Shown here piece by piece: positions 33,546 through 42,253 of a DNA stretch of 63,028 nucleotides. This DNA is from an uncultured Caryophanales bacterium. Lineage in GTDB: Bacteria > Bacillota_I > Bacilli_A > Acholeplasmatales > Anaeroplasmataceae. The notes under the pieces are model-generated. The model saw nothing but the letters and a program-made list of their open reading frames with translations. It was not told the DNA's origin and searched no databases. How positions within the stretch are numbered: the stretch's first letter is position 1; every line of letters begins with the position of its first letter. Location of the stretch: positions 1 through 63,028 of the forward strand of contig CAMJFY010000008.1 in the NCBI GenBank assembly GCA_946405105.1, written 5' to 3'. Position numbers and translations under genes: made by a program.

Positions 33546-34142
33546 ATGACAAAGGAAGAGTTTTTGATAGAACTTAGAAGTAAATTACAGGGGCTTCCCA
33601 AAGATGAAATAGAAGAGCGTGTTGAATTCTACAGTGAAATGATTGACGATAGAATTGAAGAAGGAAAGACTGAGGAAGAAGCAATTGCAGATTTAGGTGG
33701 AACTGATGAAGCAGTTAAGCAAATTGCAACTGCAACACCAATGGCAACATTAGTAAAAGAAAGAATTAGACCAAAGAGAAGTCTTAGAGCATTTGAAATT
33801 GTTTTATTAATTTTAGGATTCCCACTTTGGTTCCCATTATTAATCGTATTTGGAGTTTTGATATTAGTTGCATTCATATTATTATGGGTTTTAGTTATCG
33901 TATCATATAGTGTTGAGATCGGCTTATTTGGAACTTCAGCTGCAGGAGCAATAAGATTCTTTGCTGAAATAATGACAGGAAACTTCAACGTTGGATATCT
34001 AGCAATCTCTATTTTAAGTATTGGTGCTGCTGCATTATTCTTCATTATTTGTTATTACGCAACAAAGTTATCAATAAAGATAACAAAGGGAATAATATTA
34101 TCAATTAAGAGTAAGTTAATTGGAGGTAAGAAAAATGACTAA
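33546..34142 (+). CDS. DUF1700 (HAAS-type) membrane protein
   Basis: 198 residues. The N-terminal cytoplasmic helical domain FLIELRSKLQGLPKDEIEERVEFYSEMIDDRIEEG followed by EEEAIADLGG is the hallmark of DUF1700/HAAS proteins, which pair with PadR regulators. The rest has three or four membrane segments (about 82-118, 126-150 and 155-180). It probably senses or transmits membrane state to PadR; that is inference from gene pairing. Its 3' end overlaps the DUF4097 start by 8 bases. Confidence 0.9.
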   Translation: MTKEEFLIELRSKLQGLPKDEIEERVEFYSEMIDDRIEEGKTEEEAIADLGGTDEAVKQIATATPMATLVKERIRPKRSLRAFEIVLLILGFPLWFPLLIVFGVLILVAFILLWVLVIVSYSVEIGLFGTSAAGAIRFFAEIMTGNFNVGYLAISILSIGAAALFFIICYYATKLSIKITKGIILSIKSKLIGGKKND

Positions 34143-35028
34143 GTTTTTAAAGGTATTATTATTTGTAGGTATATCAGTTGTAATAGTAGGTGGTATATTC
34201 TTAGGAATTGCAATTGGAACACATGCATTCTCAAAAGAACAAAAGATTACAAATGATATCGTATTAGAAGAAAAATTCGATAATTTTGATATTGATGTAT
34301 CAATTTCTGATATTTATTTCAAGAAATCAGATAATGATAAGAATAAAGTAGAATTAATTGAAAAAAAGAAATTATATCATGAAGTTAAAGTAGATGATAA
34401 CACATTAGTTATTAAATCAAAGGATGATTACCAATGGTATGAAAATATATTTAATTTTGATTTTAGTTCAGTAGTTGTTACTATTTATTTAACAGAAGAT
34501 AATTATGATAGCTTGAATATAAAATCATCAACAGGTGAAATCTTTGTTCCAGATAATTTCACATTTAATTCAGTTATAATTAAACAATCAACAGGTAATA
34601 CTAGCTTTGAAGGTAATTGCTTAGCTAGTGCAAAAATTGAAGCTTCAACAGGTGATGTTTTATTAAAAACAATTGAATCTAATGATAATATTACTATTAA
34701 AACTTCAACAGGCGATATAGAACTTGAGGATGTAAAATGCAAAGAATTAACAGCAACTGCATCAACAGGTAAGGTTAAATTAGATAAAGTATTAGTAGAA
34801 GATCATATTGAACTAAAAACATCAACAGGAAGCATTAAACTAATTGATTCTGATGCAAATACATTAAATATAGAATCATCAACTGGAAGTGTCACTGGAA
34901 ATCTAAAAACTGATAAAACATTCAATGTTGAATCATCAACAGGAAAGAAAGATTACCCACAACATACAACTGGTGGAGAATGTAATATTAAAACATCAAC
35001 AGGAAATATCAAAATTGAAATAAAATAA
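34135..35028 (+). CDS. DUF4097 beta-strand repeat protein
   Basis: 297 residues from ATG 34135 (GGAGGT inside the preceding gene). One N-terminal membrane segment (about 4-27) anchors an outside domain. From about residue 125 a beta-solenoid repeat begins, with nine STG motifs (SSTGEI, QSTGNT, ASTGDV, TSTGDI, ASTGKV, TSTGSI, SSTGSV, SSTGKK, TSTGNI) spaced mostly 15-25 residues apart. This is the DUF4097 adhesin-like fold. In such operons it is thought to act in envelope stress. A terminator follows the stop. Confidence 0.9.
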   Translation: MTKFLKVLLFVGISVVIVGGIFLGIAIGTHAFSKEQKITNDIVLEEKFDNFDIDVSISDIYFKKSDNDKNKVELIEKKKLYHEVKVDDNTLVIKSKDDYQWYENIFNFDFSSVVVTIYLTEDNYDSLNIKSSTGEIFVPDNFTFNSVIIKQSTGNTSFEGNCLASAKIEASTGDVLLKTIESNDNITIKTSTGDIELEDVKCKELTATASTGKVKLDKVLVEDHIELKTSTGSIKLIDSDANTLNIESSTGSVTGNLKTDKTFNVESSTGKKDYPQHTTGGECNIKTSTGNIKIEIK

Positions 35029-35029
35029 G

Positions 35030-35053
35030 AAATAGGCTCCGGCCTATTTTTTA
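35030..35053 (+). terminator. Terminator of the padR operon
   Basis: AAATAGGC-TCCG-GCCTATTT (35030-35049) followed by T. Confidence 0.9.
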
Positions 35054-35067
35054 TTTTTAAAAGTTAA

Positions 35068-35079
35068 ATTGTATAAAAT
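35068..35079. promoter_or_regulatory. Predicted OhrR-type operator in front of the MarR/OhrR gene
   Basis: ATTGTATAAAAT differs by one base from the palindrome ATTGTATACAAT found before trxA. It overlaps the -35 element, so it would give autorepression. Confidence 0.65.
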
Positions 35080-35097
35080 GTAATTAATTGATATAAT
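35069..35097 (+). promoter_or_regulatory. Promoter of the OhrR-like gene
   Basis: TTGTAT (35069-35074), a 17-base spacer and TATAAT (35092-35097). Confidence 0.75.
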
Positions 35098-35115
35098 AAT
35101 ATTTGGTGATAAATT

Positions 35116-35544
35116 ATGGACAAATATGATTCTTTAAAATTAGAAAATCAAATATGCTTTCCTCTATACGCAGTAGCAAAAGAAATAACAAGAAAGTATA
35201 AACCATTTTTAGATAAGCTTGATTTAACATATACACAATATATATGTATGATGGTTCTTTGGGAACATAAAACATTAAATGTAAAAAAAATAGGAGAATA
35301 TATCTATCTTGATTCTGGAACATTAACACCATTATTAAAGAAGCTTGAGGATAAAGGATATATTGAAAGAAAAAGAAATGATGTAGACGAAAGAAACCTA
35401 GAAGTATCAATAACAGAAAAGGGTCTTGCACTAAGAGATGAAGCATTATCAGTACCACAAAGTATTGGTGGTTGTATAGCTTTATCTAGGGAAGAAGCTG
35501 AATTATTATATAAGGTTTTATATAAGATATTAAATAATTTATAA
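35116..35544 (+). CDS. OhrR-like peroxide-sensing MarR repressor
   Basis: 142 residues. The winged helix is clear (NVKKIGEYIYLDSGTLTPLLKKLEDKGYIERKR, then DERNLEVSITEKG). The N-terminus NQICFPLYAVAKEI places Cys14 exactly where Bacillus OhrR has its reactive Cys15 (in LCFALYAAS), so oxidation by organic peroxides is the predicted signal. The downstream operon encodes thioredoxin, glutathione peroxidase and a thioredoxin reductase, and matching palindromes lie before both transcription units. No ohr gene is present here. Confidence in the family is high and in the peroxide role good. Confidence 0.88.
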   Translation: MDKYDSLKLENQICFPLYAVAKEITRKYKPFLDKLDLTYTQYICMMVLWEHKTLNVKKIGEYIYLDSGTLTPLLKKLEDKGYIERKRNDVDERNLEVSITEKGLALRDEALSVPQSIGGCIALSREEAELLYKVLYKILNNL

Positions 35545-35548
35545 AATT

Positions 35549-35578
35549 AAGACTCTTAAGAGTCTTTTTATTTTTTTT
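35549..35578 (+). terminator. Terminator after the OhrR-like gene
   Basis: AAGACTC-TTAA-GAGTCTT (35549-35566) followed by T-rich sequence. Confidence 0.9.
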
Positions 35579-35589
35579 ACAAGAAAGTA

Positions 35590-35618
35590 TTGACATTTAA
35601 AAATAAATTGTATACAAT
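35590..35618 (+). promoter_or_regulatory. Promoter of trxA-gpx-trxB
   Basis: TTGACA (35590-35595), a 17-base spacer and TACAAT (35613-35618); the -10 forms the right half of the first operator palindrome. Confidence 0.85.
35607..35618. promoter_or_regulatory. OhrR-type operator 1
   Basis: Perfect palindrome ATTGTATACAAT overlapping the -10 element. It resembles the TACAATT/AATTGTA half-sites of OhrR operators. Confidence 0.75.
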
Positions 35619-35634
35619 ATAATTGCAATAACAA

Positions 35635-35646
35635 ATTGCATACAAT
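35635..35646. promoter_or_regulatory. OhrR-type operator 2
   Basis: ATTGCATACAAT, 28 bases downstream of operator 1 (start to start), in the 5' leader. One mismatch to the palindrome. Confidence 0.7.
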
Positions 35647-35670
35647 TTAATTTGAAAGGAATGATAAGGT

Positions 35671-35976
35671 ATGGTTAAAGAAGTAAATGGTTTAAATGAA
35701 TTAGATGTATTAGTTAAAAATAATAATAAGGTATTAATAGATTTATATGCAACATGGTGTGGTCCATGTAAGATGTTATCACCAATTGTTGATAAAGTAT
35801 CAGAGGATTGTAAAGATGTATTAGTTTTAAAAACTGATATTGATGAGAATCCAGATATCGCAAATGAATTTGGTGTAGAAGCAATCCCAACATTATTAAT
35901 ATTTGAAAATGGTAAGTTAAAGAATAAAAATGTAGGATTTATTCCAGAAGCAAAAATTAAGGAATTATTAAAGTAA
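35671..35976 (+). CDS. trxA: Thioredoxin
   Basis: 101 residues, standard size. Active site WCGPCK with Cys30 and Cys33, followed by the usual DIDENPDIANEFGVEAIPTLL with the cis-proline. It reduces disulfides and here probably feeds electrons to the glutathione-peroxidase-type enzyme encoded next. Start ATG 35671 behind AAAGGAATGAT; first gene of the peroxide-controlled operon. Confidence 0.95.
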   Translation: MVKEVNGLNELDVLVKNNNKVLIDLYATWCGPCKMLSPIVDKVSEDCKDVLVLKTDIDENPDIANEFGVEAIPTLLIFENGKLKNKNVGFIPEAKIKELLK

Positions 35977-35992
35977 TTAGGAGGAAAAGAAG

Positions 35993-36520
35993 ATGAATGA
36001 TAAGTTTTATGGAATTGAAGTTTTAAATCAAGATGGTAGTACACAAAATTTAGAAGAATATAAGGGTAAAGTATTATTAATTGTTAATACAGCAACAGGC
36101 TGTGGCTTTACACCTCATTATGAAGGCTTAGAGGCAATGTATCAAGAATATAAGGATAAAGGATTTGAAATCTTAGATTTCCCTTGTAATCAATTTCTTG
36201 AGCAAGCTAAAGGATCAGATGAAGAAATTAATCAATTCTGTTCTTTAAAGTATAATACAACTTTCAAGAGATTTAAAAAGATTGAAGTAAATGGCGAAAA
36301 TAAATGTGATTTATTCGCGTATTTAGAAGAAAGTGCTCCATATAAAGGAAAAGGAGTTAAATTAGGATTCTTACAAAAGCTTAGCAAGGCTAAAGGTAAT
36401 GAAATTAGATGGAATTTTACTAAATTCATTGTAGACAGAGAAGGTAATGTTATTCAAAGAATTGAGCCAACTGTTGATATGAAGGATGTAAGAAAAATAG
36501 TAGATGAATTATTTAAATAA
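35993..36520 (+). CDS. Glutathione-peroxidase family protein (thiol peroxidase, Cys type)
   Basis: 175 residues. Active-site segment NTATGCGFTPHYEGL with Cys37 in the place of selenocysteine, then the conserved FPCNQFLEQ (resolving Cys and Gln) and RWNFTKFIVDREG (Trp of the catalytic tetrad). Bacterial Cys-type enzymes normally use thioredoxin rather than glutathione, which fits the trx genes on both sides. It reduces hydrogen peroxide and organic hydroperoxides. No UGA readthrough is involved. Confidence 0.93.
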   Translation: MNDKFYGIEVLNQDGSTQNLEEYKGKVLLIVNTATGCGFTPHYEGLEAMYQEYKDKGFEILDFPCNQFLEQAKGSDEEINQFCSLKYNTTFKRFKKIEVNGENKCDLFAYLEESAPYKGKGVKLGFLQKLSKAKGNEIRWNFTKFIVDREGNVIQRIEPTVDMKDVRKIVDELFK

Positions 36521-36559
36521 TATATTATAATATAATTGTTATAGATTGGAGGATTTCTA

Positions 36560-37411
36560 ATGTTTGATACTATTATAATTGGCACAGGACCTGCTGGTAT
36601 ATCTGCTGCCTTAACACTAAAACAACTTAATAAAAATTTCTTATGGATAGGATCTAAGAGCTTATCATATAAAATAAATAGTGCTGAAAAGATTAGAAAT
36701 TATCCAGGACTTCCAAGCATTTCAGGAACTGAAATGAAGAATGTATTTTTAAAACAAATCAATGAGATGGAAATAGAAATACTAGAAGCTCAGGTTACTG
36801 GAGTATATGATTTATCTACACATTATGCTGTTTTATGTGGAAATGATCAATATGAAGCTAAATCAATTATTTTAGGTCTTGGTGTAGAATCTGTTAAGCC
36901 TATAGAAGGTGAAATTGAATTATTAGGCCAAGGTGTATCATATTGTGCAACATGTGATGGATTCTTATATAAAGGAAAAGATATAACTGTTGTTTCAACA
37001 TCAAAAGAATTTGAGCATGAAGCAAAATATTTAGCTGAGCTAGCTAATAAGGTTACATATATAGCTTTATATAAAGATATAGATATGAATTTAAACAACG
37101 TTACTGTAATTAAGGGTATGCCTAAAAAGATTGAAAAAGAAAATAAGAAGATGAAGCTAACATTAGCTGATTCAGTTATTGAATCTGATGGTATATTTAT
37201 GTTAAAGGCTGCGATTTCACCTGCAGTATTAGTTCCAGGTTTAGAGGCAGCTGAAGGTCACATTGTTGTAGATAGACAACAAAAAACAAATTTGAAGGGT
37301 GTATTTGCTGCAGGAGATTGTACAGGTAGACCATATCAATATACAAAGGCAGTAGGAGAAGGAAATGTTGCTGCCCATAGCGTTGTAAATTATTTAAATA
37401 GCTTAAAGTAA
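36560..37411 (+). CDS. trxB: Thioredoxin-reductase-like flavoprotein without a normal NADPH motif
   Basis: 283 residues, shorter than usual TrxB (about 310). FAD motif GTGPAGISAA at the start, redox pair in SYCATCDG (Cys129, Cys132), and the C-terminal FAAGDCTGRPYQ flavin motif are all present. The NADPH domain is abnormal: the expected GGGxSA reads STSKEFEHEA and the HRRxxFR arginines are missing (IALYKDID). It may therefore use another electron donor, as do the ferredoxin-dependent flavin thioredoxin reductases of clostridia. Third gene of the OhrR-controlled operon. Assignment to the family is safe; the donor is open. Confidence 0.85.
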   Translation: MFDTIIIGTGPAGISAALTLKQLNKNFLWIGSKSLSYKINSAEKIRNYPGLPSISGTEMKNVFLKQINEMEIEILEAQVTGVYDLSTHYAVLCGNDQYEAKSIILGLGVESVKPIEGEIELLGQGVSYCATCDGFLYKGKDITVVSTSKEFEHEAKYLAELANKVTYIALYKDIDMNLNNVTVIKGMPKKIEKENKKMKLTLADSVIESDGIFMLKAAISPAVLVPGLEAAEGHIVVDRQQKTNLKGVFAAGDCTGRPYQYTKAVGEGNVAAHSVVNYLNSLK

Positions 37412-37415
37412 AAGA

Positions 37416-37443
37416 AAAAGGATTCAAAAGAATCCTTTTTTTG
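37416..37443. terminator. Bidirectional terminator
   Basis: AAAAGGATTC-AAAA-GAATCCTTTT (37416-37439); A-rich left and T-rich right flanks let it stop trxB and the converging lipoprotein gene. Confidence 0.92.
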
Positions 37444-38217
37444 TTATTTTATTTCTTTTATTTGTTTACATTTGTAATTATAATAATAATTAATTTCAGT
37501 TGATCCAAAACAATTATACCAGTCCTCATATCGTCTGAAATCTGCTTTTATCTTTTTTAGTTTATTATTTACAAAATATATTTCCACATTATCATAATAA
37601 TAATTAAATGTGCCTTCAACATAAATTTCTACATCCTTTTGTTTATAAACACCATCTACATATTCATAATTATTCCAATTGTATAATGTGTTAATAGCAG
37701 AAGAATAGGAATTTTCTGTTATCAAATCATCATAATCATATGGATAATCATCAAATTCATATAATAATGTTTTCCCCAATTTGAATTTTCTATAATTAGG
37801 ATTACCGTTGTTATCTTTTTTTGCATCAGATTTTAACGATGAAAGTGAAAGAGCTTTGTACGAATCATTTTCTTTTGTTAAATAATTATAAAAGTTTTGT
37901 TCATTCTTTCCCATATCATCATAACAAGTCTGATTTCTGAAATATGTATTTTTATATATCATTGTTGTTTCAACTATGTCATTGCTGCTGTTTTTAGGAC
38001 TATCAGTCTCAGCCAATAGCCATATAAAATCATTATGATATTTTTTGATTCTTTTTAAGCCTTTGTTGTAGGCATAATCCGGACTGAAGATACTGTTAGG
38101 ATTATTTTTATCAAATATATTTTTCCACTGTTCTTCAGTTACATCAGTTTTTTTAATACTACAAGAAGTAATAATTAGAATGAAAGGCAATGCTAATAAT
38201 ATTTTTAATAAACGCAT
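37444..38217 (-). CDS. Hypothetical lipoprotein
   Basis: 257 residues on the minus strand, with AAGGAGG before the ATG. The signal peptide ends in IITSC with Cys19 as the lipidation site. The mature part is rich in Tyr, Asn and Asp (YDDLITENSYSSAINTLYNWNNYEYVDGVYK) and reads like an outside, strand-rich domain; no family is recognised. It is a single-gene transcript between two terminators. Confidence 0.75.
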   Translation of the reverse strand: MRLLKILLALPFILIITSCSIKKTDVTEEQWKNIFDKNNPNSIFSPDYAYNKGLKRIKKYHNDFIWLLAETDSPKNSSNDIVETTMIYKNTYFRNQTCYDDMGKNEQNFYNYLTKENDSYKALSLSSLKSDAKKDNNGNPNYRKFKLGKTLLYEFDDYPYDYDDLITENSYSSAINTLYNWNNYEYVDGVYKQKDVEIYVEGTFNYYYDNVEIYFVNNKLKKIKADFRRYEDWYNCFGSTEINYYYNYKCKQIKEIK

Positions 38218-38280
38218 TTTGCTACCTCCTTATTTACTTATAATCGTTTTTTGTTATATTCATTATAACATATATTAATT

Positions 38281-38320
38281 AAAAAAAGAAGAAGGAGGAC
38301 ATTTCACAACGTCCTCCTTC
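38281..38320 (-). terminator. Terminator of the PPi-phosphofructokinase gene (minus strand)
   Basis: A perfect 10-bp GC-richer stem (38291-38300 with 38311-38320); on the minus strand it runs into TTCTTTTTTT. Confidence 0.92.
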
Positions 38321-38339
38321 AATTTATTGGAAAGGAAAA

Positions 38340-39590
38340 TTATAATTTCTTGACAAATACTTTCTTTAATTTTGCAAATCTTGGTAATCCATCTTCAAGT
38401 GGTGCTTTACAATCACCTTGGATTAGAGGAAGGGCATAATCAATATAATCTTGAGTTAATCCAGTTCCATCTGGTGTAATCCATTCAAGTGGAACTTTCT
38501 TTTCAGCATTAGCAACCTCTTCAAGTGGAACTCTAATGTATTCGCATTTATATCTTCCACATCTCTTTGTTCTCTTGAAACCAATCATGTAATCTGTTAC
38601 ACCTTCACATGCTGCCTTAACAGCTTCTCTACCAGCTTGGAATGCTTCTTCAACATCAACTTTAGATGCTAGATGTTGAGCACATCTTTGTAGTAATGAG
38701 AATTCAATAGGTCTAACCTTAACATTTAATTTATTTTTTAATAAATCAGCTAATACAGAAGCAGTACCACCCATTTGTTTATGACCAAATGCGTCAACTG
38801 CGATATCTGATACTAATTCAGGAACATATTTACCATCTTTAGTTTTAACACCTTCAGATACAGCAATAATTACTTTACCATTGTTTTCTTTGAATTTCTT
38901 TTCAACATCTGCATAGAATTTATCTAGATCAAATGGAATTTCTGGTAAATAAATTAAATCTGGACCATATCCCTTATAGCAAGCTAGAGAAGCAGCAGCA
39001 GTTAACCAACCTGCGTTTCTTCCCATAACCTCAACTATAGATACCATTGGAGTATCATAAACTGTAGCATCACACTTTAATTCCATGAATGAAGTAGCAA
39101 CATATTTTGCAGCACTTGCATAACCTGGACAGTGGTCTGTAACAGCTAGATCGTTATCAATAGTTTTAGGTACGCCCATACAGAAGCATTCATATCCTGA
39201 ATCTTTAAAGAACTTAGATACTTTATTACATGTATCCATAGAATCATTTCCACCATTGTAGAAGAAATATCTAATGTTATATTTCTTGAATACTTCAAGT
39301 AATCTCTTATATTCTGAATCATCATCAGCTAAATTTTTCATTTTATATCTAACTGAACCGATTGAAGAAGATGGAGTAGTCTTTAATAATTCAAGCTCCT
39401 TCATATCCTCTTCATTTATATCATAGAATTCTTCATTTAGAATTCCCTTAATACCATGACATGCGCCATACACGCGTGTAATATTTTCTTGTTGTAATGC
39501 TTCAATAAATACACCTGCCGCAGAAGCATTAATAACGGAAGTTGGTCCCCCTGATTGACCAATAATTGCAGCACCTTTTAATTTGTTCAT
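38340..39590 (-). CDS. pfp: Pyrophosphate-dependent 6-phosphofructokinase
   Basis: 416 residues from the ATG at 39590 behind AAAGGAG; the Met seven codons earlier overlaps that site. The loop that reads GGDGT in ATP enzymes reads GGNDS here, and the next motif is PKTIDND with Lys in place of the Gly of ATP enzymes; both changes mark the PPi type. EVMGRNAGW holds the substrate-binding residues. The reaction is reversible interconversion of fructose 6-phosphate and fructose 1,6-bisphosphate using PPi, which saves ATP in fermenters. It faces away from the ATP-type pfkA. Confidence 0.9.
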   Translation of the reverse strand: MNKLKGAAIIGQSGGPTSVINASAAGVFIEALQQENITRVYGACHGIKGILNEEFYDINEEDMKELELLKTTPSSSIGSVRYKMKNLADDDSEYKRLLEVFKKYNIRYFFYNGGNDSMDTCNKVSKFFKDSGYECFCMGVPKTIDNDLAVTDHCPGYASAAKYVATSFMELKCDATVYDTPMVSIVEVMGRNAGWLTAAASLACYKGYGPDLIYLPEIPFDLDKFYADVEKKFKENNGKVIIAVSEGVKTKDGKYVPELVSDIAVDAFGHKQMGGTASVLADLLKNKLNVKVRPIEFSLLQRCAQHLASKVDVEEAFQAGREAVKAACEGVTDYMIGFKRTKRCGRYKCEYIRVPLEEVANAEKKVPLEWITPDGTGLTQDYIDYALPLIQGDCKAPLEDGLPRFAKLKKVFVKKL

Positions 39591-39729
39591 AAAAAAATCT
39601 CCTTTATGCAATTTGACTTATCGTCTTTATATAATTTAATTGTAATTAAAAAGGCCTTTAAAGTCAAGTTAAAAAGCCCTTCACATTGTTTTTATTTTCA
39701 ATTGATTTATTATTTATAATAAAATTTTG

Positions 39730-39757
39730 TTGATAGGTTGTTTTTTTGTGATATAAT
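39730..39757 (+). promoter_or_regulatory. pfkA-pyk promoter
   Basis: TTGATA (39730-39735), a 16-base spacer and TATAAT (39752-39757). Confidence 0.75.
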
Positions 39758-39791
39758 GTATCATGGAGTGATTTTTTAGGAGTGATTATTT

Positions 39792-40745
39792 ATGAGAATT
39801 GGTGTCCTAACTTCAGGTGGTGACGCTCCAGGAATGAACGCCTGCATCCGTGCAGTAGTTCGTGCCGCACTAGCTTCAGGCGATCAAGTTTTCGGTATCT
39901 ATGATGGATATAGAGGACTTATTGAAGGAAAGCTTATGGAGTTCACTAGAAAAGATGTATCTGAAATTCTATCTAAGGGTGGAACTATTTTAGGTACAGC
40001 AAGACTTCCAGAATTTCAATATGAGGCTGTAAGAAAGCTAGCTGTTGATAAGCTAAAGAAGTATGATATTGATGCTTTAGTTTGTATCGGTGGTGATGGT
40101 ACATATACTGGTGCCTTAAGACTTCATGAAATGGGTATTAAGACAATTGGTATTCCAGGTACAATTGATAATGATATTGCATCAAGTGATTATACTATTG
40201 GATTTTCAACTGCATTAAATACAGCATGTGAGGCAATCGATAAGCTTCGTGATACCTCATCATCTCACCAAAGATGCTCAATTATTGAGGTTATGGGTAG
40301 ACATTGTGGTGATTTAGCATTATATTCAGGTATTTGTTGTGGTGCTGAATACATTATCACAAATGAAACTGGTCTTGATAAGGAAAAATTATTAAAATCC
40401 TTAAAGGAAAATAGACTTAATGGTAGACGCCATGCCATTGTTGTTATTTCTGAAAATCTAACTGATGTATATCAGCTTGCTAAAGAGGTTGAGTCATATT
40501 CAGGATATGAATGTAGAGCTACAATCTTAGGCTACATTCAACGTGGTGGTAACCCAACACCAGAGGATAGACTTTTAGCTGCAAGATTAGGTAAATATGC
40601 GATTGACCTATTACATGAAGATACATCTGGTGTTGCTGTTGGTGTTATTAATGGAAAATTATGTGCAACACCTATTGAACAAGCTCTTACTATGGTAAAT
40701 GAGCCAAATATTGAATTGAATAAATTAGTTCAAAAAATATCTTAA
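39792..40745 (+). CDS. pfkA: ATP-dependent 6-phosphofructokinase
   Basis: 317 residues, the classical bacterial PfkA length. [19 protein letters not shown], the ATP-type loop [19 protein letters not shown] with the catalytic Asp, and [12 protein letters not shown] are all canonical, and [12 protein letters not shown] carries the substrate arginine. It commits fructose 6-phosphate to glycolysis and is likely allosteric (PEP/ADP). Pyk follows 29 bases downstream in the usual pfkA-pyk operon. Start ATG 39792 behind AGGAGTGAT. Confidence 0.97.
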   Translation: MRIGVLTSGGDAPGMNACIRAVVRAALASGDQVFGIYDGYRGLIEGKLMEFTRKDVSEILSKGGTILGTARLPEFQYEAVRKLAVDKLKKYDIDALVCIGGDGTYTGALRLHEMGIKTIGIPGTIDNDIASSDYTIGFSTALNTACEAIDKLRDTSSSHQRCSIIEVMGRHCGDLALYSGICCGAEYIITNETGLDKEKLLKSLKENRLNGRRHAIVVISENLTDVYQLAKEVESYSGYECRATILGYIQRGGNPTPEDRLLAARLGKYAIDLLHEDTSGVAVGVINGKLCATPIEQALTMVNEPNIELNKLVQKIS

Positions 40746-40774
40746 TTATTAATTATTTATGGAGGAAAATTAAA

Positions 40775-42154
40775 ATGAAGAAGACAAAACTTGTTTGTAC
40801 AATCGGACCTGCAAGTGAGCAAAAGGATTGCTTAGAGAAATTAATTGGAACAGCTGGAATGAACGTTATGAGAATGAACTTATCTCATGGTGATCATGAT
40901 GAGCAAGGTTTCCGTATCAGAAACGTTAAGGCATTAAATGCTGAAAAGGGCTGGAATGTTGGTATGGCATTAGATACTAAGGGTCCAGAAATCAGAACAG
41001 GATATTTAAAGAATGATGAGCCAGTTATGATTCATACTGGTGATATCATTAGAATCACAATGGATTATTCTTTCTTAGGAGATGCAAATAAGATTGCTAT
41101 TTCTTACCCAGGTTTATATGACGATATCAACGTTGGTGGTAGAATCCTAGTTGAAGATGGTCTATTAACATTAGTTGTTAAAGAAAAGGATGCTAAGAAC
41201 AAAGAATTAGTTTGTGAAGCACAAAATGATCGTAAGTTAAAGAACAAGAGAAACTGTAATGTTCCTGGTGTAGTATTAAATATGGATTATATCGCACCAA
41301 AGGATTTAGATGATATTAACTGGGCTTGTGAGCAAGACCTAGACTTCATCTTCGCATCATTCGTAAGACGTCCTAAGGATATCGAAGATATTAGAGCAAT
41401 CTTAAAGAAGAACAACAATGATCATATTAAGATCATTTCTAAGATTGAAAACCAAGAAGGTGTTAAGAACATGGCTGAAATCATTGCATTATCTGATGGT
41501 GTAATGGTTGCTCGTGGAGACTTAGGTGTTGACGTTGATGCTTGGGATTTACCTTCTATCCAAAAGGAAATGATTTATTTAGCACAATCTACTGGTAAGA
41601 TTGTTATCACTGCAACTCAAATGCTAGATTCTATGCAACAAAACCCAAGACCTACAAGAGCTGAGGTTTCTGACGTTCATAACGCAGTATTAGATGGTAC
41701 TTGCTGTGTAATGTTATCTGGTGAATCTGCACAAGGTGATTATCCTTATGAAGCAGTTACATATTTAGGAAAGATTGCTAACAGAGCAGAAGATGATCTT
41801 GATCATGATGCAATGATTGAAAATGTTGTATATGGTAAAGAAGATAAGGATGAATATGATGCAATTGGTTTAGCAGTTGCTACATTAGCTAATACATTCG
41901 AAATTCCTGCAGTAGTAGCTGAAGGAGATGTTGATTTCGCATTAGCATTATCTCAATATAGACCTGCAACAGATATTTTCTTTGCAGTTAAGACTCCAGC
42001 TGAGGCTAGAACATTAGCTATCGTTTGGGGTGTACAAGCAGTTGTTGGTACAATTGATGATGCATTCAAGGCTGCTAAGAAGTGTTTAGAATTATCAGCT
42101 GATGACAAGGTAATTAAGGCTACTTCAACTAAGTTTGAAATTGTAAATGCATAA
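40775..42154 (+). CDS. pyk: Pyruvate kinase
   Basis: 459 residues, slightly short but with all three domains: [12 protein letters not shown] and NLSHGDHDE at the start, [11 protein letters not shown], the B-domain (about 68-160), catalytic [10 protein letters not shown] and [10 protein letters not shown], and ATQMLDSM. The C-terminal domain is complete; the extra PEP-utiliser domain of Bacillus Pyk is absent. It makes pyruvate and ATP from PEP. Codon use is rich in preferred C-ending codons, as expected for high expression. Confidence 0.97.
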   Translation: MKKTKLVCTIGPASEQKDCLEKLIGTAGMNVMRMNLSHGDHDEQGFRIRNVKALNAEKGWNVGMALDTKGPEIRTGYLKNDEPVMIHTGDIIRITMDYSFLGDANKIAISYPGLYDDINVGGRILVEDGLLTLVVKEKDAKNKELVCEAQNDRKLKNKRNCNVPGVVLNMDYIAPKDLDDINWACEQDLDFIFASFVRRPKDIEDIRAILKKNNNDHIKIISKIENQEGVKNMAEIIALSDGVMVARGDLGVDVDAWDLPSIQKEMIYLAQSTGKIVITATQMLDSMQQNPRPTRAEVSDVHNAVLDGTCCVMLSGESAQGDYPYEAVTYLGKIANRAEDDLDHDAMIENVVYGKEDKDEYDAIGLAVATLANTFEIPAVVAEGDVDFALALSQYRPATDIFFAVKTPAEARTLAIVWGVQAVVGTIDDAFKAAKKCLELSADDKVIKATSTKFEIVNA

Positions 42155-42173
42155 TTAATAATTTAGATTTTAT

Positions 42174-42210
42174 AAAGCCACGATTTGGTATCCAAATTGT
42201 GGCTTTTTTA
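42174..42210 (+). terminator. Terminator of pfkA-pyk
   Basis: A 15-bp stem (42174-42188 with 42192-42206, one G-T) and a T tract. Confidence 0.93.
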
Positions 42211-42215
42211 TATTT

Positions 42216-42250
42216 ATATAAAAAGAAAAACCAGCTTTGTGCTGGTTTTA
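42216..42250 (-). terminator. Terminator of the His-rich membrane protein gene (minus strand)
   Basis: AAAACCAGC (42227-42235) pairs with GCTGGTTTT (42241-42249); on the minus strand a T-rich tract follows. Confidence 0.85.
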
Positions 42251-42253
42251 CCA

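Noticed and set aside
33629-34045. Minus-strand 138-residue frame
   Set aside because: Shadow of the DUF1700 gene, with no ribosome site or promoter and unlikely composition.
34503-35020. Repeated TCAACAGG-type DNA words, possible CRISPR or satellite
   Set aside because: They encode the STG turns of the DUF4097 protein, are unevenly spaced and have no conserved flanks.
35577-36044. Minus-strand 155-residue frame
   Set aside because: Lies over the trxA gene and its operators, whose coding evidence is strong.
35993-36520. Selenoprotein glutathione peroxidase
   Set aside because: The active-site codon is TGT (Cys37), not TGA.
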